Of a stretch of DNA of 25,721 nucleotides, positions 20,407 through 25,721 are shown piece after piece (the first letter of the stretch is position 1; each line of letters begins with the position of its first letter). The notes under the pieces were generated by a model. The model worked only from the letters and a program-made list of their open reading frames with translations. It had not been told where the DNA came from and did not search any database. This DNA comes from a virus, in the IMG/VR virus record IMGVR_UViG_3300021440_000109, positions 1 to 25,721 of that record. One strand, given 5' to 3'. Position numbers and translations under genes: made by a program.

Positions 20407-20407
20407 T

Positions 20408-20632
20408 ATGTTCTTTGTGATGAAAGATATTATTTTTGGTGGTAGTTGTTTCTCACGACGTATTAAAGCGCCAACAGTTCACATCAAGACAGCCCGAGCT
20501 ATAGCTATTAAATACAAGGGCTACATCTTGAATGAGGATAGGGAGTTGGTTGGGCAGGCTGTTAACTCATCCTTGCCTTTGTATATTGATGACACAATTG
20601 ATATTGGCAGTGGAGAAGATTGTTATGTTTAA
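20408..20632 (+). CDS. 74-residue hypothetical protein
   Basis: The product starts MFFVMKDIIFGGSCFSRRIK, has AARAI-like and YKGYILNEDRELVGQAV segments, and ends in an acidic IDDTIDIGSGEDCYV. GGAGGAAG upstream of the ATG is a strong ribosome site. The end overlaps the next gene by eight bases. Mixed alpha/beta pattern, no motif. Confidence 0.6.
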   Translation: MFFVMKDIIFGGSCFSRRIKAPTVHIKTARAIAIKYKGYILNEDRELVGQAVNSSLPLYIDDTIDIGSGEDCYV

Positions 20633-21008
20633 ACTATCTAGAAAAGATGATGCGGGAAATGATCGGTGTATTTTCTACACCATACACACCGTAGATTGGA
20701 AATACGTCTGCACTATTGAGAACGCTGTATCTCATTGTTGTAAACTATCCACTCTATGTAACTATACGGGTTATGGCTTCTTCAATGATGCTGAAAAGGT
20801 TAAGAGTTTATTCACCTTCTTAGAGGATAATAAGGAGACTTTTGAATGGGACTTAAACATAGTTATGATGGTGTCTGCGCCTGAAAACCGTGAGTACACC
20901 AAAGAGTTATTCAAACATCCAAATGTTATCCCTATGGCCCAAATGGATCGGTTTAGCGGCAGTAGCACTTCCGGTAAACTTGATTTTTACACAGTGAGGT
21001 TCGCATGA
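20625..21008 (+). CDS. Hypothetical early protein, 127 residues
   Basis: The start is the ATG at 20625 because GGAGAAG lies six bases upstream; the longer frame from 20532 only shadows the preceding gene. The product has FKLSRKDDAGNDRCIFYTIH at the start, several cysteines (C15, C29, C38, C39, C44) and an acidic helix (AEKVKSLFTFLEDNKETFEW). It ends with a beta-like FSGSSTSGKLDFYTVRFA and overlaps the next gene as ATGA. Not recognised. Confidence 0.65.
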   Translation: MFKLSRKDDAGNDRCIFYTIHTVDWKYVCTIENAVSHCCKLSTLCNYTGYGFFNDAEKVKSLFTFLEDNKETFEWDLNIVMMVSAPENREYTKELFKHPNVIPMAQMDRFSGSSTSGKLDFYTVRFA

Positions 21009-21412
21009 AAATTCTATTGGTATTTATGTCTGCTGATATGTATTCACATGATATGAGTTTACAAAAAACATTTGTAGCTCGTAATGCCTTTGACGAGGGG
21101 CAAATGGGTGGCTACATTAATCAATACAAAGAGCACTTCGACACTAAACATGTCGCTAAACTAGTCCTAACTGTTGTCCAACTGGACGAGGAAACTGGTG
21201 CAATTACACCGTTTAATAGTGAAGTGATGGTTCACCCAAAGAAAGAGAAAATCATCATCAATAAACAGAAGCCTGTTACAGGGCGTAATAGTAGGCTTTC
21301 TCAACCAAACCCTATTCCCGCTGATATTTTCTTGTCAGGCTATAACTGGAACCCCGTACAAAGCACATTCTCCGTGGGTACCAGCGATCTAGTCGAGGCC
21401 CCAGCAGAATGA
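21005..21412 (+). CDS. Hypothetical early protein, 135 residues
   Basis: This protein opens MKILLVFMSADMYSHDMSLQ, then shows alpha/beta alternation (AKLVLTVVQLDEETGAITPF) and a proline-rich C-terminal part (LSQPNPIPADIFLSGYNWNP). No signal peptide cleavage pattern is clear and no catalytic motif is seen. It overlaps the previous and following genes as ATGA, so it belongs to the same translationally coupled run as the hydrolase at 21803. Confidence 0.65.
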   Translation: MKILLVFMSADMYSHDMSLQKTFVARNAFDEGQMGGYINQYKEHFDTKHVAKLVLTVVQLDEETGAITPFNSEVMVHPKKEKIIINKQKPVTGRNSRLSQPNPIPADIFLSGYNWNPVQSTFSVGTSDLVEAPAE

Positions 21413-21801
21413 TTGATCTATTCTTTAAAAGCAAGAAAGAACCCCCTGTCTACCCACACACTCCGTTATGGAAAACGGAGAATTATGGGGAGCAGTGGCA
21501 CGCTGAGAAAGCGGGTCTATCAATTGAGGAATACCGCTCAAGGGTTAAAATTGTCGCTATGGCTTATGCTCAATGTAAGTGGAAGCAAGGTGACTCTGGT
21601 TACCCTTACTCAGAGGAAGCTATGGAAGAACACGGTCAGTGCCGTGTTGTCGGTGTTGTTGCTCACTACAATCAATATGGTAATGTAGAGTGGAACAATC
21701 CCCCATACATCCTGTCTGTTAGGCCAGCCAAAGCCCCTAACACCACGGTCAATTGTACAGCGGGTTGGTTACAAGCCCATGAACCTACGAAAGCTTGTTA
21801 A
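21409..21801 (+). CDS. Hypothetical early protein, 130 residues
   Basis: The product has YGEQWHAEKAGLSIEEYRSR (26-45), then AYAQCKWKQGDSGYPYSEEA and a beta-rich RVVGVVAHYNQYGNVEWNNP stretch, and ends with a Cys. The order helix, then glycine-rich, then strands suggests a compact globular domain. It ends two bases before the start of the class I amidotransferase-like gene, so co-translation is likely. Function unknown; it may be a partner of the amide-metabolism genes, but that rests on position only. Confidence 0.65.
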   Translation: MIDLFFKSKKEPPVYPHTPLWKTENYGEQWHAEKAGLSIEEYRSRVKIVAMAYAQCKWKQGDSGYPYSEEAMEEHGQCRVVGVVAHYNQYGNVEWNNPPYILSVRPAKAPNTTVNCTAGWLQAHEPTKAC

Positions 21802-21802
21802 T

Positions 21803-22480
21803 ATGAAAAAGTTAGTTTTGGGCTATTGCCCACAAGGTAATGGAACATCCATTGCTCCGTTTGATCGTGTCTTTGGTGCCAAACAAGACATTAGTAAAAG
21901 CATTGAGGGTGTGGATGCTGTTGTCTTTTGGGGTGGTACAGACATCCATCCATCCCTCTACAAAGAGAAGCCACACAAACGCTCTCAATGTCTGTTCTCT
22001 ACGCCATCGTCTAGGGATATATTTGAGTGGAATGCCATGAAGTATTGCCTCACTAACAACATCCCCATGATTGGGGTATGTCGTGGTGCGCAGATGCTTT
22101 GTGCTTTTGCTGGTGGCCGGTTGATTCAGGATTGTGATGGGCACGTTGGGGGTTCAGGTGGAGGCCACCCCATTACAGTATTGAATGGCCCCATTGGCAC
22201 AAAGAACATCTATGCTACATCATGCCACCATCAGATGATGTATCCGTTTGATGTCCCACATGAAATGTTGGGTTGGTCCTCTGTACACCAAAGCTCTAGG
22301 TATGAGAATGCCGAGGGGTTGGTTAATATGGATGGTAAAGTTGAGCCTGAGATTGTCTATTTTCCAGACATCAAAGGCTTTGCTATTCAGGGGCATCCAG
22401 AGTGGGCAGAGAACACACCGTTTGCCGATCATTGCAACAAACTCATCAACGAGTTATTCTTTCAAACTATAGAGGTTTAA
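21803..22480 (+). CDS. Class I glutamine amidotransferase-like / C26 gamma-glutamyl hydrolase
   Basis: The 225-residue protein has the class I amidotransferase fold. AVVFWGGTDIHPSLY (39-53) supplies the oxyanion glycines, IGVCRGAQMLCAFAGG (90-105) holds the nucleophile C93 in the elbow motif, CHHQM (141-145) is the usual post-nucleophile His segment of the C26 subgroup, and IQGHPEW (195-201) gives H198 and E200, completing the triad. The CRG.Q...A..GG and HHQ order is that of PuuD-type gamma-glutamyl hydrolases rather than synthase-linked domains. It probably cleaves a gamma-glutamyl amide or releases ammonia from glutamine. The ATG lies one base after the previous stop with no strong ribosome site. 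Amidoligases follow 0.9 kb downstream. Confidence 0.88.
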   Translation: MKKLVLGYCPQGNGTSIAPFDRVFGAKQDISKSIEGVDAVVFWGGTDIHPSLYKEKPHKRSQCLFSTPSSRDIFEWNAMKYCLTNNIPMIGVCRGAQMLCAFAGGRLIQDCDGHVGGSGGGHPITVLNGPIGTKNIYATSCHHQMMYPFDVPHEMLGWSSVHQSSRYENAEGLVNMDGKVEPEIVYFPDIKGFAIQGHPEWAENTPFADHCNKLINELFFQTIEV

Positions 22481-22481
22481 T

Positions 22482-22781
22482 ATGAAAACACCACACACAC
22501 ATGCTGCTCTAATTAAGGCATGGGCAGATGGAGCAACCATTCAAATTAGTATGGACGGTGGAGGGGGTGTCCCAGTTTGGTACGACCTTATCAGTCCTTG
22601 TTGGTCTGCTGCGGTAGATAGATACCGAATCAAACCAGAGCCAAAGCCAGATATCGTGGTGTATCGAAAGGTACAAATGGATGGTGCACATGTAATCAAC
22701 TCGAACGCAAAACATTACAATGTAGAGTACATTTTTGACGGAACAACTCGTGAACTTAAATCAGTAAGGATGCTACCATGA
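22482..22781 (+). CDS. Small conserved phage protein, function unknown
   Basis: This 99-residue protein opens KTPHTHAALIKAWADGATIQ (2-21) and later has YRIKPEPKPDIVVYRKVQMD. The H-x-x-x-I-K-A-W-A-D-G-x-x-I-Q ... Y-R-I-K-P-E-P-K-P pattern is one I recall from many phage hypothetical proteins, often annotated without function. It begins one base after the amidotransferase stop and overlaps the next gene as ATGA. A role in the surrounding pathway is possible only by context. Confidence 0.7.
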   Translation: MKTPHTHAALIKAWADGATIQISMDGGGGVPVWYDLISPCWSAAVDRYRIKPEPKPDIVVYRKVQMDGAHVINSNAKHYNVEYIFDGTTRELKSVRMLP

Positions 22782-22975
22782 TTAGAACACCCCCACAACA
22801 TAACACAATCAATCCCCCCGGACAAATTATTAACCGTGGTATTGGTATTGATGTTTACCTCATTATGGAAACAACAAAATGCTCACGCTCTGATGCACAA
22901 CGTGTATTGGATTTGATGCATAAAGACAACCTCTCATTGGGAGAAGCTGCTCGTACTATTGGAGTAATCAAATGA
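22778..22975 (+). CDS. 65-residue hypothetical protein
   Basis: The N-terminal half is rich in P, N and I (IRTPPQHNTINPPGQIINRG). The C-terminal half has two helices, SDAQRVLDLMHKDNLSLGEA and ARTIGVIK, which could be a small helix-turn-helix-like unit (SLGEAARTIGV). That reading is tentative. It overlaps both neighbours as ATGA. Confidence 0.55.
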   Translation: MIRTPPQHNTINPPGQIINRGIGIDVYLIMETTKCSRSDAQRVLDLMHKDNLSLGEAARTIGVIK

Positions 22976-23172
22976 AATTTGTATTTGGTATTATTGTTGG
23001 TGTCATTATGTCTGCCACTATGGCAGCTAATGCTGGTTGGCTTAGTAGTGGTATTGGTGGTGCCGTAGGCGCTCACATGGCTACTAGTGGTATCGAAGGT
23101 AAGGTTGATTCCATTAACTTTCGATTGGATGCCTTGACAAAGGCTATTGATGGTGTTAAAGTTTGTAAATAA
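22972..23172 (+). CDS. Small exported protein with signal peptide
   Basis: The 66-residue product has a typical signal peptide: KFVFGIIVGVIMSATMAANA (2-21) with A-N-A as the cleavage site before GW. The mature part is glycine-rich then helical (GKVDSINFRLDALTKAIDGV). It would be a periplasmic peptide of about 45 residues. It overlaps the previous gene as ATGA and GGAG precedes the ATG. An exported small protein beside amidoligases would fit a cell-envelope target, but that is inference. Confidence 0.65.
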   Translation: MKFVFGIIVGVIMSATMAANAGWLSSGIGGAVGAHMATSGIEGKVDSINFRLDALTKAIDGVKVCK

Positions 23173-23181
23173 AGGATACTT

Positions 23182-23382
23182 ATGTTTAAGAAAACTGTTG
23201 CTAAGGTAAATTGCTCTTGTACTACAGGTGACGCCGCTGCCTATCAAGACAAGGTGTATGGAAAAGGAGTGCGTGTGGCAAACCTGTCCACAAAATCTGT
23301 GAAGTCTGGTGTGTCTACTGTAGAGGTAGGATGCACGGTATGTAGTCGTAAACATACAGTTCAAGAATCTCGTTTGTCATAA
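23182..23382 (+). CDS. Small cysteine-pair protein, possible zinc ribbon
   Basis: This 66-residue protein has C11-x-C13 near the start and C51-x2-C54 (GCTVCSRKHT) near the end, with a basic middle (GKGVRVANLSTKSVKSGVST). Four cysteines in two pairs suggest a zinc-bound or disulfide-linked fold. AAAGGA before the ATG supports the start. It precedes the first amidoligase by nine bases. Function unknown. Confidence 0.6.
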   Translation: MFKKTVAKVNCSCTTGDAAAYQDKVYGKGVRVANLSTKSVKSGVSTVEVGCTVCSRKHTVQESRLS

Positions 23383-23391
23383 GGAGTTTAT

Positions 23392-24141
23392 ATGCGTTTA
23401 GGTTGCGACCCCGAAGTATTCCTCCTTAACAAGGAAGGAAAGCCAATCAGTTCTATTGGCTACATCAAGGCCGACAAGTATCATCCTTTGCAAATCCCAG
23501 ACATGCCGTCTGGATTTACACTACAAGAGGACAATGTTTCTCTTGAATATGGTATTCCCCCTGCTGCCAGTGCCGCAGAATTTATTGGGTCTATCAACGC
23601 CGTGATGAAGAAGTCTTTGGACTACTTGCCAGAACTGAGCTTTAGTAAGATGTCTTGTTTGATCTTTCCAGAAGATCAAATGCAACATCCACTAGCCCAC
23701 ATCTTCGGATGCGAACCTGACTATAACGCATGGACAGGTAAAGAGAACATCAAACCACTACCTCCACACGAGTATATGCGCTCTGCTGGTGGGCACGTAC
23801 ACGTTGAGACAACCCATGACCCCATTACCACAGTCCGCAGCATGGATCTTTATCTTGGTGTACCTAGTGTACTTATGGATACTGGTGAGGAGCGCCGGAA
23901 AATGTACGGAGGACCGGGAGCCCACCGAGTAAAACCATATGGTGTTGAATATCGAACACTCAGCAACTTCTGGATTTTTGAGGATCGTTTGATTCAGTGG
24001 GTGTGGGATAATACAGCCCGTGCTTTGGATAGTAATATTGATGTGGCTGCCTATTCCAACGAGATTATTAGCGCCATCTCAAACAACGACAAGAAACTAG
24101 CTCGTGAGTTGGTGGATTGTTTCCAACTGGAGGTTGTATGA
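23392..24141 (+). CDS. Amidoligase of the phage COOH-NH2 ligase type
   Basis: The 249-residue protein fits the glutamine-synthetase-like COOH-NH2 ligase superfamily, first seen in phage phiEco32-type genomes. LGCDPEVFLL (3-12) gives the conserved D-P-E, QEDNVSLEYGIPPA (45-58) holds E46, D47 and E52, the central AGGHVHVE (132-139) carries H135 and H137, and the MYGGPGAHRVKPYGVEYRTL segment (171-190) with E186 and R188, then SNFW, completes the active-site set. Such enzymes activate a carboxylate with ATP and form an amide with an amine. The length is near full for the family. AAGGAG before the ATG is a strong ribosome site; the end overlaps the next gene as ATGA. Confidence 0.88.
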   Translation: MRLGCDPEVFLLNKEGKPISSIGYIKADKYHPLQIPDMPSGFTLQEDNVSLEYGIPPAASAAEFIGSINAVMKKSLDYLPELSFSKMSCLIFPEDQMQHPLAHIFGCEPDYNAWTGKENIKPLPPHEYMRSAGGHVHVETTHDPITTVRSMDLYLGVPSVLMDTGEERRKMYGGPGAHRVKPYGVEYRTLSNFWIFEDRLIQWVWDNTARALDSNIDVAAYSNEIISAISNNDKKLARELVDCFQLEVV

Positions 24142-24734
24142 TTGCTGTACCGTCAACATGGCGGGATGTTAGTAAGTATTACGAGGGGACTTACATCAAG
24201 CTCCCAGAGTATGGGGACATGCTTTTCTTTGTACAACGTGTACGAGAGAGTATGATTACGGGTATCAATGAAGATGATACTGTCTTTGAGATTCATTTGA
24301 ATGAGAAGGCCCCCTTCCACCTAGACTACATCCTTCCACACAGGGCCGTGTTCCAGTTTGGACAAGATGCTGTTAGCCTACGACGTGTACCCGCACGGCA
24401 ATATCGCAGAGGACTGCATTCTGATAACACTAAGATTGTGTCTGTAACAAACGGTGAGGGATACCCCCTAAGTTTCGACCTTCTAAAAGCTTTTGTAAAT
24501 AAACAGAAGTATGTCCTGTTATCAGAGGCCCTTGAAGATCGTGGGACATTCCGTTCTGTAGCGTTGACATCGCGTATGTCATATGTTAGAGCGGGGCGTG
24601 AGTTGCGCATTGACAACACTACTGTAGCTGTAATTTCTAAGGCAGAGCGTATTATTAAAATGACACGCCCCATCTTCTCAAAAGAAATTAAGCAATACCT
24701 ACAGGACAATTCTCTGACCTATGGAGTTATCTAA
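24138..24734 (+). CDS. Unrecognised protein between the two amidoligases
   Basis: I chose the ATG at 24138, which overlaps the ligase stop as ATGA and has GGAGG six bases upstream; the frame is open upstream only inside the ligase gene. The 198-residue product is soluble with beta-rich parts (KLPEYGDMLFFVQRVRESMI; VFEIHLNEKAPFHLDYILPH) and a basic middle (LRRVPARQYRRGLHS). The second half (KIVSVTNGEGYPLSFDLLKA; RELRIDNTTVAVISKAERII) is alpha/beta. No known catalytic motif is visible. Its position, coupled between two ligases, implies a partner, carrier or substrate-binding role. Confidence 0.75.
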   Translation: MIAVPSTWRDVSKYYEGTYIKLPEYGDMLFFVQRVRESMITGINEDDTVFEIHLNEKAPFHLDYILPHRAVFQFGQDAVSLRRVPARQYRRGLHSDNTKIVSVTNGEGYPLSFDLLKAFVNKQKYVLLSEALEDRGTFRSVALTSRMSYVRAGRELRIDNTTVAVISKAERIIKMTRPIFSKEIKQYLQDNSLTYGVI

Positions 24735-25492
24735 TGATTTATAGTGACTTTAACCTGCTCCAGCCCCCTCACTTGGTGTCTGGGTCCACCCCTTTGTTTA
24801 TTGGGTGTGAGTTTGAGATTGAAGATATTGTTGATGCAACATCGATTACAGACCTTGTATCTACAACAACAGATGGTTCATTGCGCAATAATGGGTTGGA
24901 GTTCATTACACCACCCCTGACAGTGCCCTCTGCTATAGAGACTTTTAATGCTTTACATAAGAATTTAAAGTATGGCAAAGCACCCTTTACTGAGCGTACA
25001 TCAATCCATGTCCATGCAAATTGTTGTAACTTAACTCAACAAGAGGTAAAAAACATTATCTTGTTGTATGCTCTATATGAAGAGGCTTTCTTTATGATGA
25101 TTGATCCCTCACGCCGAGACAACATCCACTGTGTTGCCTTGACCGAGACACATCTTCCATCACTATACAGGGCACCAGTAGCAACATTAATTTCAAAGTG
25201 GCATAAGTATACTGCTCTGAACATCAAACCCCTATCTCAATTGGGTACTATTGAGTTCCGACATATGCACGGTCACAATGATCTTAAACTTTTCTCTGAG
25301 TGGGTAACCCTCATCGAGAATCTATTTAAGTTGGGTAGAAACTTTCATATCTCTGAAAAGGTTTTTGAGGAGGAAGCTTTAAAAACCATGTTCATGGATC
25401 TGTTCGGAGGAACGGGTCTATCAAAACATTGGCCAACTGTACGCGGTTTGATGGATAACCAAATCATTGATGTTAAGTTTTCAACTCTCTAG
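24734..25492 (+). CDS. Second amidoligase (Amidoligase_2 type)
   Basis: The 252-residue protein has IGCEFEIEDI (23-32) with E26, E28 and E30, DGSLRNNGLEFITPP (47-61) with D48 and E56, TSIHVHANC (89-97) with H92 and H94, and KYTALNIKPL ... TIEFRHMHG (158-180) with N163, E174 and R176. This order (E-F-E ... D-G-S-x-x-x-x-G-x-E-x-x-x-P ... H-V-H ... N ... I-E-F-R) is the signature of the putative amidoligase enzyme family. It shares the HVH and E..E logic with the upstream ligase but is a different subfamily, so the two are not tandem duplicates. GGAG lies seven bases before the ATG, which overlaps the previous stop by one base. Confidence 0.9.
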   Translation: MIYSDFNLLQPPHLVSGSTPLFIGCEFEIEDIVDATSITDLVSTTTDGSLRNNGLEFITPPLTVPSAIETFNALHKNLKYGKAPFTERTSIHVHANCCNLTQQEVKNIILLYALYEEAFFMMIDPSRRDNIHCVALTETHLPSLYRAPVATLISKWHKYTALNIKPLSQLGTIEFRHMHGHNDLKLFSEWVTLIENLFKLGRNFHISEKVFEEEALKTMFMDLFGGTGLSKHWPTVRGLMDNQIIDVKFSTL

Positions 25493-25500
25493 GAATTAAT

Positions 25501-25721
25501 ATGTGTGGTATTGTTGGTGCTATTATGAAGCCGGAAAACGGATTCTCTATTCAAGCAGAGAACTGTTTTTATCAAATGCTGGAAGCGGATACGTTTCGTG
25601 GGGATGACTCTACGGGGGTTATCTTTGTAAATAACGATACGTCTTTTGGCATTATGAAGGATGTATTTCCTGCTACGTATATTACGGATACGATTAAGTC
25701 CTCTGAGCAGGGTCGTCGTGC
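25501..25721 (+). CDS. Class II glutamine amidotransferase (N-terminus only)
   Basis: The first 73 residues are present and the gene runs off the right edge. It starts MCGIVGAIMK, so the initiator methionine would be removed to expose C2, the N-terminal nucleophile of class II (Ntn) amidotransferases like GlmS, PurF and AsnB. The TFRGDDSTGV segment (30-39) gives the conserved R-G-x-x-S-x-G that binds glutamine. Such domains hydrolyse glutamine and channel ammonia to a partner. Whether a synthetase domain follows in the same protein is not visible. AGGAAT before the ATG supports the start, nine bases after the ligase stop. Confidence 0.88.
   Translation, partial: MCGIVGAIMKPENGFSIQAENCFYQMLEADTFRGDDSTGVIFVNNDTSFGIMKDVFPATYITDTIKSSEQGRR

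Noticed and set aside
22885-22972. Helix-turn-helix regulator in the 65-residue protein at 22778
   Set aside because: Only a short SLGEAARTIGV-like stretch fits; too little to call a DNA-binding protein.

Overview
The window is part of the genome of a tailed double-stranded DNA phage, or a prophage-like element, of a Gram-negative host. I see no host housekeeping genes, tRNA, integrase, repressor, insertion sequence or CRISPR array. The gene set (long portal protein, P22 gp4-like tail factor, GTA-type holin, M15 endolysin, tail spike, no tape measure) points to a short-tailed, podovirus-like virion. That morphotype is inferred.

The layout is two divergent arms around a control region. The left arm (1-16343, all minus strand) is the late module. 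Read in transcription order from 16343 down to 1 it holds: terminase small subunit, two HNH-type nucleases, terminase large subunit, portal, a small portal-linked protein, a GroES-like co-chaperonin, scaffold, two head-associated proteins, major capsid protein, several small beta-rich structural proteins, a 755-residue tail spike, a zinc-ribbon protein, a run of short fibre-like proteins, a lysis cassette (M15 peptidase, membrane/coiled-coil protein, holin), and the start of a tail accessory factor. Two intrinsic terminators follow the capsid gene and the next structural gene.

The control region (16344-17207) has no convincing gene. It has a near-consensus minus promoter (16404-16432), a plus promoter (16512-16539), a stretch almost free of G and C with four TATAAGTA copies, a GC-richer island with hairpins, a Fur-box-like palindrome, and many inverted repeats. 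One inverted repeat, TTTCTAA-N5-TTAGAAA, occurs exactly at 17800 and 18928 and nearly at 17042. It looks like an operator family for the early genes.

The right arm (17208 to the end, all plus strand) is an early-type block of small, mostly unrecognised genes, many overlapping by ATGA. One 56-residue protein looks like a free-standing ClpX zinc-binding domain. The notable part is a biosynthetic set: a class I glutamine amidotransferase-like/C26 hydrolase (21803-22480), a COOH-NH2 ligase-type amidoligase (23392-24141), an unrecognised 198-residue protein (24138-24734), a second amidoligase of the Amidoligase_2 type (24734-25492), and the N-terminus of a class II glutamine amidotransferase (25501 to the edge). 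Together they suggest an amide- or peptide-bond-forming pathway with its own ammonia supply and a matching hydrolase. Its product and target cannot be read from the sequence.
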